Below are positions 27,731 through 35,313 of a DNA stretch of 62,516 nt, in pieces. The DNA is taken from the NCBI GenBank assembly GCA_964414415.1, contig CAYPWJ010000007.1, positions 1 to 62,516 on the forward strand, read 5' to 3'. Origin of the DNA: CAZESS01 sp964414415 (GTDB lineage: Archaea > Thermoplasmatota > E2 > UBA202 > DSCA01). The notes beneath the pieces were generated by a model, which did not search any database, had not been told where the DNA came from, and saw nothing but the letters and a program-made list of their open reading frames with translations. Made by a program: the position numbers and the translations under genes. Every line of letters begins with the position of its first letter. Position 1 is the first letter of the stretch.

Positions 27731-29383
27731 ATGCAAACACAAAAAGGCAAAAAAGTCTTGTTTGGAGCCATCGCAGTGGCGGCGCTCATGTGCCTGGCAG
27801 GTGCAGGGCCGGCCATTTCGGCTTCAGAACATTCGACACAGCAAACGGAAAAGGTAACCGTTGAACCGATCCACGAGCCGATTCCGACACCGACAGGGGG
27901 AATGCAGAGCAACGTCCAGATATCCACCTTTGAAGGAGACGACGTGCACCCGTCAATAACGTCGTCCTCTGGCACAGTGGCCGTCGCATACGAAAAAGTG
28001 GAAAGCCTGATGAAGATACCCAACGTCATCAGCTCTTCCAGCGACGGTGGTGAATCCTGGACGGAGCAGTTCGCGATCACGACCGCCGAGCTGAGCGGCT
28101 CCGGCGTCGCCCGCAACCCGGACATCTCGTACAACCCGACCACCGACGAGTTCTTCTTCACCGCCAGCGACCAGCAGTCTGAATACGGCACCGTGACAGG
28201 CTGGTTCAAGAGCGACCTGTCCGACTACAAGTACATCTCAGCCTACAACACAAAAGGCGCCACCGACAGCGCGGTCACCCCCGTCGGCCAGTGGGAGGCT
28301 CTTCCCTACGTCGACGACAGCTACCACGAGGACGGTATGGGGCTCTTCTACCTGCGCCTCAATCCCGACAGCGGCGAACCGCAGTTCCCCGGCGACTATG
28401 GATACGGCGCACTCGGCTCCTACTACGACGGCGAGTCCATCACGGACACCAGCCCGGCACGGGCCCTCGAAATCGACTCCGGCTCTGAGCGGATGTACTT
28501 CGTAATCGAGCACCCCAACGAGACGACGGGCAAAAACGAAATCGTCTACAAGGAAACCGTCACCGACCTCAATCCTGACTCCGATACCTTCCTGTTCCAG
28601 GGAGGCGGCGGTCCCGGCGGCATGGACAAATACGCGGACATCGAGGTCTGGCCGTGGCAGGGCATCCTGAAGAGCAACGAGCTCTATACCTATGAGGACC
28701 CGGACGTCTCGACGTCTGGCAGCAACGCCGCCGTCGTCTATCAGACCACCGACAACAACTACGGCGACTACGACATCCACTGCACCTACACCACCGACAA
28801 CGGAGAGACATGGCAGACTGTGCCGGTCGCAGAAAACCATCCGGCCGATGACACCAACCCGGCCGTCTACATGAGCGGCAGCACCGTCTACTGCGTCTAC
28901 GTCAGCGACGGCAACATCTATCTCATCGAGTCAGAGGATGCCGGCGCAAGCTGGGGCGAGCCTGAACAGCTCAACGAGGAAGACGGCACCGTCGTCGCCG
29001 GAGAAGACACCGCCGACATCGATGCAGGCGGCATCGTCTGGACGGACAACCGGAACGGCAACAAGGACATCTATTACAACGTATTGCCGGCGCCCAAGCT
29101 CGGCGTAGAAAGCATCAGCGGCCCGGTTGGCATCACCGCCACCGTCAGCAACACGGGAACGGAGGACGCCAGCAGCGTCGCGTGGACCATCGACCTGTCC
29201 GGACCGGTCTTCGTCGGCAGCCACGCCGAGGGCACTATAGACAGCCTGCCTGCAGGCGAGTCGACGACCATCAGCAGCGGCCTCGCGATCGGCATCGGCC
29301 CCACCACGATATCGGTCAACGCAGGCGGCGCAACCGGCAGCGCCAGCGGCTTCATCCTCGGGCCACTCGTCCTGGGACTGTAA
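27731..29383 (+). CDS. exported BNR/Asp-box propeller protein, paralogue 1
   Basis: The 550-aa secreted protein begins with a signal peptide (MQTQKGKKVLFGAIAVAAL). Asp-box (BNR) repeats such as SSSSDGGESWTE, YTTDNGETWQT and SEDAGASWGEPEQ indicate a sialidase-like beta-propeller (about 60-460). A CARDB-like terminal domain ends in SASGFILGPLVLGL. It lacks the RIP and catalytic Tyr/Glu patterns I would need to call a sialidase. GGAGG at 27717-27721 precedes the ATG by 9 nt, and CTTTTAAAA is at about 27689-27697. It is the first of three tandem paralogues. Glycan or surface binding is inferred. Confidence 0.85.
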   Translation: MQTQKGKKVLFGAIAVAALMCLAGAGPAISASEHSTQQTEKVTVEPIHEPIPTPTGGMQSNVQISTFEGDDVHPSITSSSGTVAVAYEKVESLMKIPNVISSSSDGGESWTEQFAITTAELSGSGVARNPDISYNPTTDEFFFTASDQQSEYGTVTGWFKSDLSDYKYISAYNTKGATDSAVTPVGQWEALPYVDDSYHEDGMGLFYLRLNPDSGEPQFPGDYGYGALGSYYDGESITDTSPARALEIDSGSERMYFVIEHPNETTGKNEIVYKETVTDLNPDSDTFLFQGGGGPGGMDKYADIEVWPWQGILKSNELYTYEDPDVSTSGSNAAVVYQTTDNNYGDYDIHCTYTTDNGETWQTVPVAENHPADDTNPAVYMSGSTVYCVYVSDGNIYLIESEDAGASWGEPEQLNEEDGTVVAGEDTADIDAGGIVWTDNRNGNKDIYYNVLPAPKLGVESISGPVGITATVSNTGTEDASSVAWTIDLSGPVFVGSHAEGTIDSLPAGESTTISSGLAIGIGPTTISVNAGGATGSASGFILGPLVLGL

Positions 29384-29420
29384 GCCACCCTCTCTCCTTT
29401 TCCCTTTTATATCTTTTTGC
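29384..29420 (+). terminator. pyrimidine/T-rich tract after BNR gene 1
   Basis: The stop codon is followed by CT-rich sequence ending in CCCTTTTATATCTTTTT, the kind of T-tract that ends transcription in archaea without a hairpin. Confidence 0.45.
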
Positions 29421-29468
29421 GTAATAGTTTTAAACAAAGCTGCGTTTATTCGCCCGAGGCTAGATACC

Positions 29469-31064
29469 ATGAAAAAGGCATTAGTACTCGGAGTTGTTCT
29501 CCTGTTTGTAGCAGGGGGGCTGGGAACTGCACAGCTTCTGACCCCACACGCCAAAGATACACCATCTATCACAGACACGTCCACCACGGTGAATGTGGTG
29601 TCCACCGCCAGCGAGGCACGGACATGTACCGCATCTCCAACAGAGGTAAAAGACGCGCTCCGTCCAGTGCCACAGCCGCTGAGTGTGCAGGTGGCTGGCA
29701 CCGCTGACGACGAATACCATCCCACGCTGGCGTCATCCGGCTCGACCTATTTCGTCGGGTATACTCTTGCTACCTCGCTTATGGATCGCAACATAGCGAT
29801 GGCGCTTTCAACTGACGGTGGTGAGACATTCCAGTCTGCTGGTTTGTGGGAGATTGAAGGCGTCGAAGACAATCCGTCCTTTAGCCACTGGGGCGGCAAC
29901 ACGTACTACGGCAGCTTTACCACCATCTCGCAGCCGGGATACCAGTATCTGCTCGATGTGGGCGATATCACGGACACGGAAACGTGGACGCTGGCCTACT
30001 ATGACTGGTCCGGTGACGGCTGGACGAACATCGAGTCAATCGAGGCTGCCTGTCATGACAGTCAGGAGGCCTGGGAATATGGCGTTATGTCTGCCGTGGC
30101 ATCGACCACCTATGGTGATTCCGACCTCACTAACAGCCCGCACATGTTTTTCATGGACCCGGAAACCGAAGGAACGGAATACATCAGCTGGCAGCCATCC
30201 ATACAGGGCTGTAATCACAGTGCAGCCGCCATGGACAAGCCAAACGACAGGATGTGGTGCGCCTACGATTACTTCAACGAGACAACGGGTTCCTGGGACC
30301 TTTACTGGTGGGCCCGTGACTTTACCGATCCCTTGGCCGACGATGCTAGCGACACGGCACGAATCCAGATGAACTACAACCTCCGCAATCCATCTATTGC
30401 GGCCAGCAACGGCAACATTGCTATCCTCTGTCAGACCGACGAGATCGGCAACCAGGATGTCTCCTGCTTTTATTCGTCTGACGGCGGCGAGACCTGGGAG
30501 ATGACCGATGTCGCCGCCTCGTCATCCGATGAAATGTACCCCGACGTCGCGCTTTCGGGTAACAAGCTGGTAGCCACTTTTGTAAAGGACGGCAATCTCT
30601 ATTACACCTCCAGCGACGATTGGGGTGCAACCTGGTCCGAGCCGGAGCAGCTTAACGAAGAAGATGGCACCGTTCTGTCTGAGTACAGGACGGCGTCGGC
30701 CACCTCAGTCGGGGCCATCTGGTCGGATACACGGAACGGTAACAGCGATGTGTTCTACGAACCATTCCCCGTGCCGGTTCTCGGCGTGGACTCGGTGTCA
30801 GGCCTGTTTGGCGTGAGTGCGACGGTTTCCAACACGGGCACCGCCCCGGCAGAAAACGTTGACTGGACCATCGACCTGTCCGGACCGGTCTTCGTCGGCA
30901 GCCACACAGAGGGCACCATAGACAGCCTGCCTGCAGGTGAATCCACGGAGATAAGCACCGGCCTCCTACTGGGCATCGGCCCCACTGATATCGCCGTGAA
31001 CGCCGGTGGTGTCTCCAAGGCGGCCAGCGGCTTCGTGCTCGGCCCGTTTGTCCTCGGGCTGTAG
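29469..31064 (+). CDS. exported BNR/Asp-box propeller protein, paralogue 2
   Basis: This 531-aa protein is homologous to its neighbours. It has a signal peptide (MKKALVLGVVLLFVAGGLG), Asp-boxes (ALSTDGGETFQ, YSSDGGETWEM, TSSDDWGATWSEPEQ) and the shared block LNEEDGTVLSEYRT...WSDTRNGNSDVFY. It ends with the CARDB-like domain and SKAASGFVLGPFVLGL. Its last about 80 codons share a near-identical DNA stretch with paralogue 1. The leader reads GAGG before the ATG, and a TAATAGTTTTAAAC box lies at about 29423-29436. Function inferred as extracellular ligand binding. Confidence 0.84.
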   Translation: MKKALVLGVVLLFVAGGLGTAQLLTPHAKDTPSITDTSTTVNVVSTASEARTCTASPTEVKDALRPVPQPLSVQVAGTADDEYHPTLASSGSTYFVGYTLATSLMDRNIAMALSTDGGETFQSAGLWEIEGVEDNPSFSHWGGNTYYGSFTTISQPGYQYLLDVGDITDTETWTLAYYDWSGDGWTNIESIEAACHDSQEAWEYGVMSAVASTTYGDSDLTNSPHMFFMDPETEGTEYISWQPSIQGCNHSAAAMDKPNDRMWCAYDYFNETTGSWDLYWWARDFTDPLADDASDTARIQMNYNLRNPSIAASNGNIAILCQTDEIGNQDVSCFYSSDGGETWEMTDVAASSSDEMYPDVALSGNKLVATFVKDGNLYYTSSDDWGATWSEPEQLNEEDGTVLSEYRTASATSVGAIWSDTRNGNSDVFYEPFPVPVLGVDSVSGLFGVSATVSNTGTAPAENVDWTIDLSGPVFVGSHTEGTIDSLPAGESTEISTGLLLGIGPTDIAVNAGGVSKAASGFVLGPFVLGL

Positions 31065-31102
31065 CCGCTCCCTCCCTTTTCCCTTCCCTTCTTTTTATCT
31101 CT
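31065..31102 (+). terminator. pyrimidine/T-rich tract after BNR gene 2
   Basis: CCCTCCCTTTTCCC...TTCTTTTTATC directly after the stop parallels the tract after paralogue 1 and after the C25 protease at 51197. Confidence 0.45.
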
Positions 31103-31168
31103 ACCCTATAACCTATTTACGTTAATTATTTAAATAATGGCTGTATTACCTTGTTGGAGGCAATACAC

Positions 31169-32833
31169 ATGAAACAAGCCAAACAAGTAAAAATAATGGG
31201 AGGAGTTGTAGTTATAGCAGCGATGATGCTGTTCCCGGGCAGTCATGCGCTGCTGGTCGACTCTCCTCTTGAAGAAGGAGCCACGGATACTGCGGGGTTC
31301 ACCTTTGAAAAGAGCACCGGTACCCCGACCGCATATGCCTGCAGGGCAATTCCGCTGAGCGAGCTGGATGGAGCCCGGCCCAGTTTGTCTGCCGGCCTGT
31401 TTGAAGAAGGCCCGATAGCGGATAGCGCCGATGATGAAATAACCCCTGTAGTCGCCAAATGCTCCGGGGAAAATTTGTTCGGTGCGTTCGCCACGCAGCC
31501 AGAGATACTGACGAGCTACATCACCTTTGCCGTCTCGACCGATGGAGGAGACAGCTGGCAACCTCACCCGATCGATCCATACGAGGGCGGCCGTGAAACA
31601 AACCCGGCACTTGCCTACAGAGGGTCAGGGAACATGGCGGTTGCCGGCTGGGCAACAGGCTCCTCTGTGTCGGCTGCCGGTCATTGGCTGGTGCAGTGGA
31701 ACGATATAACGAACTGGGAAAACATCGACGCCGGCATCTATGATTGGTCCGACAGCTATGCGTTCTCGGACTGGCATAACTTCACCGCTGCTGGCTACTA
31801 TGCAGACAGCTACCCGGAGTTCTGGGGCATGATGGCCTTTATCGGCAACGACGACCGGGAGGACTCGCAAGCATATCAGTGTCCCTGGATCCTGACGGAT
31901 GGAACCAAATGGTACGGAGAGGGATACTCCGTCGTTGGCGCTGAACGTGATTGGGAGAACTGCCGGACGCCTGACGTGAGCGTCGATCAGACTGCCGGGC
32001 GAGGCTACATGGTCGTCGACTTCTATAGCGACGATACCGGTACCTATGTCCTTGGCGTCCAGGACGTGCCGATGGAGACGACCTGGGATGACGATGCAGA
32101 GTGGCACAGCTACACGATATCTGGCGGCTATCTTGCAGGATATGCACACCCCGATATCAGCGTGAAGGGCGGCTCGGGATACATCGCATGTGAGACAAAC
32201 GAGAACGGAAACCAGGATATCATCTGTTTCCATACGACCGACGGCTTCGAGACAACGGAGGAGACAGTGGTCGTGGACTCCGCTGACGATGAAACGAATC
32301 CGAAGATCGTTTCATATGGAGACATTGCCCAGTGTATATTCCTGAAGAACGGCAACCTGTTCCAGACGTTTACCCAGGATGCCGGAGCCACGTGGAGCGA
32401 GCCTGAGCAGATAAACGACGAGGACGGAACAGTGGAGGCAGGATGGAAAGCTCACGATCTCGCACGCGGCGGCAACGCCGTGTGGACGGACACGAGAAAC
32501 GGCAACCCCGACATCTACTTCGAGAACATCGGCGTGCCGGCCCCGGTTCTCAACATCGAAACCGTATCTGGTGGGTTCGGTGTCTCAGCCACCATCACCA
32601 ACACCGGTGGTGCAGACGCTGAAGACGTGGAATGGACCATGACCTTCGACGGACCGGTCTTCGTCGGAGCGGACAAAAGCGGCACTGTCACTGTCCCGGA
32701 AGGCGGCGAAGCCACCATCAAGAGCGGCTTCATCCTGGGGGTAGGCTCTGCAACCGCTACTGTTTCAGTCGGCGGTGCATCCAAGACGGCCAGCGGCTTC
32801 GTACTCGGCCCGTTTGTCTTGGGGCTGTCCTAG
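31169..32833 (+). CDS. exported BNR/Asp-box propeller protein, paralogue 3
   Basis: A 554-aa protein with signal peptide (MKQAKQVKIMGGVVVIAAMM), Asp-boxes (VSTDGGDSWQP, TQDAGATWSEPEQ), the shared WTDTRNGNPDIYF block, and the CARDB-like tail ending KTASGFVLGPFVLGLS. The ATG at 31169 has GGAGG at 31156-31160. A TTATTTAAATAA box is at about 31125-31136. It is the most diverged of the three. Its stop codon overlaps the convergent HTH gene by 4 nt. Confidence 0.84.
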   Translation: MKQAKQVKIMGGVVVIAAMMLFPGSHALLVDSPLEEGATDTAGFTFEKSTGTPTAYACRAIPLSELDGARPSLSAGLFEEGPIADSADDEITPVVAKCSGENLFGAFATQPEILTSYITFAVSTDGGDSWQPHPIDPYEGGRETNPALAYRGSGNMAVAGWATGSSVSAAGHWLVQWNDITNWENIDAGIYDWSDSYAFSDWHNFTAAGYYADSYPEFWGMMAFIGNDDREDSQAYQCPWILTDGTKWYGEGYSVVGAERDWENCRTPDVSVDQTAGRGYMVVDFYSDDTGTYVLGVQDVPMETTWDDDAEWHSYTISGGYLAGYAHPDISVKGGSGYIACETNENGNQDIICFHTTDGFETTEETVVVDSADDETNPKIVSYGDIAQCIFLKNGNLFQTFTQDAGATWSEPEQINDEDGTVEAGWKAHDLARGGNAVWTDTRNGNPDIYFENIGVPAPVLNIETVSGGFGVSATITNTGGADAEDVEWTMTFDGPVFVGADKSGTVTVPEGGEATIKSGFILGVGSATATVSVGGASKTASGFVLGPFVLGLS

Positions 32834-33066
32834 AGCTGCAGGACATCCCTGCTCTTTTCCCTCTTCCTTCCTTTTTTCTTTCCTGTGACCTTTATATCCC
32901 GGTATTCCTTGACCAGCTGCTGGATACGGCGTCGGGTGACGCCGAACCGCCTGGCTGCATACCGGGTGGACATCTCATATGTGTCGATCAGCTTGATGAT
33001 GGTGCGGACCGCCGCGTTGGACAATCCCATAACGGTATGACTGCCATAAAAATCCCGCGACGACAT
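32830..33066 (-). CDS. small HTH (homeodomain-like) protein
   Basis: The 78 residues contain LSNAAVRTIIKLIDTYEM followed by TRYAARRFGVTRRRIQQLVKEY, a helix-turn-helix like the N-terminal segment of archaeal IS481/integrase-type transposases, then a Lys/Arg-rich tail. The catalytic integrase domain is absent, so it is either a free-standing regulator or the 5' remnant of a mobile element. I chose the ATG at 33066, about 27 nt after CTTATTAAAAA (minus strand); 33084 and 33030 are alternatives. Confidence 0.6.
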   Translation of the reverse strand: MSSRDFYGSHTVMGLSNAAVRTIIKLIDTYEMSTRYAARRFGVTRRRIQQLVKEYRDIKVTGKKKGRKREKSRDVLQL

Positions 33067-33240
33067 TTTTGGTAGATAACACACCTTCTTTTTTTAATAA
33101 GGAAAACCAGGTATACACATAATATCCCAATGGCGCCTACCGCGGTAGTGGATAGAAGATGAAGGCTTGGGCAGGATATTCACAGGTTGAAGAATTAAAG
33201 GAGGGGAGAGAGGGCAGTAGAGCCATATTCTGTTCTCTAT

Positions 33241-33516
33241 CTACTTGGTGAGCACAATTTCGATGGAGGAGACATTGCGGGAACCGCCTTCGTCTGCGTC
33301 GACTTCTTCAGTGTCGATGGAGATATTGTCGACGGTTGCATCTTCCAAGAAACGATGTCGAGTAATCTCCGCTGCATCAACGGCCCTGGAGATAGCTCGC
33401 CCGCGAGCCTTCAGCGTCACATGTGTGGCTCCCTGCTCGAACTCCGTTATCACGGCTATCACGTAGCTCATTGGCGCCTTGGTTCCGACATAGACGATAT
33501 GGTCTTCTTCGTTCAA
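33241..33516 (-). CDS. albA: chromatin protein Alba
   Basis: This 91-aa DNA/RNA-binding protein shows the Alba fold: IVYVGTKAPMSYVIAVITEFEQGA, VTLKARGRAISRAVDAAEITRHRF and SIEIVLTK. The initial codon is TTG (MNEEDHIV); a GTG upstream is followed by an in-frame stop, so TTG seems to be the true start. TTTTAAATAT (33546-33555, minus) is 30-39 nt upstream. Usual Lys16-equivalent lies in GTKAPMSYV. It compacts archaeal chromatin. Confidence 0.93.
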   Translation of the reverse strand: MNEEDHIVYVGTKAPMSYVIAVITEFEQGATHVTLKARGRAISRAVDAAEITRHRFLEDATVDNISIDTEEVDADEGGSRNVSSIEIVLTK

Positions 33517-33545
33517 AGTATCACCACGCCGTCTATTGCCCGAGG

Positions 33546-33555
33546 ATATTTAAAA
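33546..33555 (-). promoter_or_regulatory. TATA box of alba
   Basis: On the minus strand TTTTAAATAT lies about 30 nt before the TTG start, consistent with a short-leader or leaderless transcript. Confidence 0.6.
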
Positions 33556-33687
33556 CTGTGCATACTAGTCCTCACAGACTTTGCCCGCAATAGCGATAGT
33601 GATGGTGATTACCGATTTTTTGTCGTAGCTTTATCCCCATTGACATGCAACATGGCAGGTATGATTATCCTCAATCTAGCGAGAAAA

Positions 33688-33706
33688 CCTTTGCCTTTAG
33701 GCAAGG
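33688..33706 (+). repeat. hairpin resembling an IS605-type right end
   Basis: CCTTTGCC (33688-33695) pairs with GGCAAGG (33700-33706) around TTTA. The flank AAACC...GGGATGAATCG looks like the right-end/guide-RNA scaffold of IS605 elements. No TnpB coding sequence precedes it, so it may be a solo remnant. Confidence 0.4.
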
Positions 33707-33770
33707 GATGAATCGCTTTCATCGGTGAGGAATCCTTTTTACTACTCATATGTGTGTCATGTGGACAGAT

Positions 33771-34284
33771 GCGCCCGCTGAGGCGGGCGCTAAAGTGTAC
33801 CTGTCCGGAGCGAGAAAAATGGAATTGGTTAGTGGAAGCCATCGTGTTGGCCAGAGTGTGTACCATTTGGAGTGGTGCCCGGAGTACAGGTACAGGATGT
33901 TTAACAAGGAAAAGAATAAAAAAGCTTTCTGAGGCCATCCTCGGCGAGGTGGCTGAACGGCATGGTATCGGGGGTCGTTGAGATGGCTGTGATGCCGGAT
34001 CATCTCCATCTCATCGTGGATATACTGCCTACGATGAGCATATCAAGGGTATTCAATCTCTTGAAGGGTGCGTCGGCGCATGAGTTGTTCAGACGGCAGC
34101 CGAAGTTTCGGCTGCGGTACTCACGTGGCCATGTTTGGAGCCCCGGTAAGTTCTATCGGACCGTCGGTGATGCTGACGCCGAGACCACCATCAATTATGT
34201 GAAGAAGCACAAAATCTATCAAACCACTCTGGGCACCTTCCACCCCCCTCCGCTGCGCAGGAAGCCCCGCCATTCAGGGCGGGG
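33771..34284 (+). mobile_element. IS200/IS605-type element with subterminal hairpins
   Basis: The left hairpin GCGCCCGC-TGAG-GCGGGCGC (33771-33790) and right hairpin CCCCGCC (34265-34271)/GGCGGGG (34278-34284) flank a single-strand-type transposase, the arrangement used by HUH transposons. The exact cleavage ends are not determined; they probably extend a little beyond the hairpins, as in CTAAAGTG and AGGACGTCAC. No TIR or TSD is expected. Confidence 0.75.
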
Positions 34285-34333
34285 AGGACGTCACTTATCC
34301 TTCTACTATGCTAGGATAGCAACTATTTTGTAG
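33819..34333 (+). pseudogene. frameshifted IS200-type TnpA (HUH transposase)
   Basis: The TnpA sequence is spread over three frames: YHLEWCPEYRYRMFNKEKN, then LSEAILGEVAERHG, then VVEMAVMPDHLHLIVDILP and NYVKKHK. The HUH pair is in PDHLHL and the catalytic Tyr in NYVKKH. Frameshifts lie near 33926 and 33965, so no full protein can be made. Sequencing error in this short stretch could restore it, but two shifts within 40 bp argue for decay. Confidence 0.75.
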
Positions 34334-34367
34334 GGTTTTTTGATTAGAATTGTTGGAGGCATAGAAA

Positions 34368-34625
34368 ATGCGGGAGAAAACCACGTTGGAGGTGGTGCTA
34401 GCGGGCTGCCTTGCTTTATTGCTTGTCGCTTCTATCGGTTCCTTCACCGGCAGCTGGGAGAATACCAGGCAGACTGAGGTAAACTATGTCGATATCTCGG
34501 GTCACAATGACACCAGCATGGCCGCGGATGACGTCTATCGGTGTGGAGGTGAACGCCTGCCAGAAACTATTCCATCGGACGAAATCAATCTCACGGGCGA
34601 GGTCACCACAACCATGTTGGAGTAA
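34368..34625 (+). CDS. short exported protein, possible truncated BNR paralogue
   Basis: An 85-aa protein with an N-terminal hydrophobic segment (EVVLAGCLALLLVASIG) and an acidic mature part containing a single Cys (VYRCGGER). GGAGG at 34355-34359 is 8 nt before the ATG. The leader TTGTTGGAGGCA is identical to that of BNR gene 3 at 31169. It could be the N-terminal stub of a fourth paralogue cut short near the IS200 insertion. No domain recognised. Confidence 0.6.
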   Translation: MREKTTLEVVLAGCLALLLVASIGSFTGSWENTRQTEVNYVDISGHNDTSMAADDVYRCGGERLPETIPSDEINLTGEVTTTMLE

Positions 34626-34656
34626 GGGCAGAGGGCGGTGTATCCTGCTTTCCCTT

Positions 34657-35070
34657 TCACGTGTTCCTGTCTGTGTTCTCCTTGGTGGTTCTTTGAACTA
34701 TCAGTGTCAGTCCTTCCATATCGACAACCTTCACTTCTTCCCCCGTGGCGATAACATCCTCGGTGGCTTCCGCCGTCCATAGTTTCCCCTTGATTTTTAC
34801 TTGGCCCTCTGGATTCAACTCTTTGACGACGGTTCCTGACATCCCAGCCAGTTCTTCCCTACCACCGTGGGGTGTCCGAAAATGGGGGGAATACATATAA
34901 AACGCAAAGGCGAGCACGGCGAGTACGACCGCCAGTACAGCCGTCTCCGCTTGCCATCCAAGGTCGGTGTAATAATGGAGAGCGAGCATCACGCATACGC
35001 CAACCAGCAGTTCGTCGAGGAGCAAGAGGAGGAACACCCCTGCCGTTTTCATGGATTCTGGATGCACCAT
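34657..35070 (-). CDS. NfeD-like membrane protein
   Basis: The 137 residues have two hydrophobic segments (AGVFLLLLLDELLVGVCVML and TAVLAVVLAVLAFAFYMY) and a C-terminal OB-fold domain (MSGTVVKELNPEGQVKIKG, then GEEVKVVDMEGLTLIV) typical of NfeD. NfeD proteins usually pair with a SPFH/stomatin gene, which is absent here. ATG 35070 was chosen over 35118 and 35052; it follows AGAATAAAA. Confidence 0.75.
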   Translation of the reverse strand: MVHPESMKTAGVFLLLLLDELLVGVCVMLALHYYTDLGWQAETAVLAVVLAVLAFAFYMYSPHFRTPHGGREELAGMSGTVVKELNPEGQVKIKGKLWTAEATEDVIATGEEVKVVDMEGLTLIVQRTTKENTDRNT

Positions 35071-35313
35071 TTTTATTCTGTCAGCCAAAACACGCCGCTC
35101 TTTATGAAGGTTCGTCACACCAGAGACCAGACAGGGGGATAGATGTCAGACTGGCAGGCAGAAGAAGGCAGACAGCGGGAGATTGCTTCCTGCGTGTCAT
35201 ACAGGGCAAACATGGGCGCTGGTAACGACGGCGTTTCCATTGTTATACCTGCTGCTGCCTGCCTCGTTGTATCGTTGCCATGATTGTAGTCAATCCTGCT
35301 ATTCTTCGTACGT

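Noticed and set aside
27731..32833. Calling the BNR proteins sialidases
   Set aside because: Asp-boxes are present but I cannot find the RIP motif or catalytic Tyr/Glu/Asp pattern, so only a propeller fold is claimed.
33085..33240. CTACCGCGGTAG palindrome as a tRNA or operator
   Set aside because: Short isolated palindrome; no cloverleaf or T-loop sequence around it.
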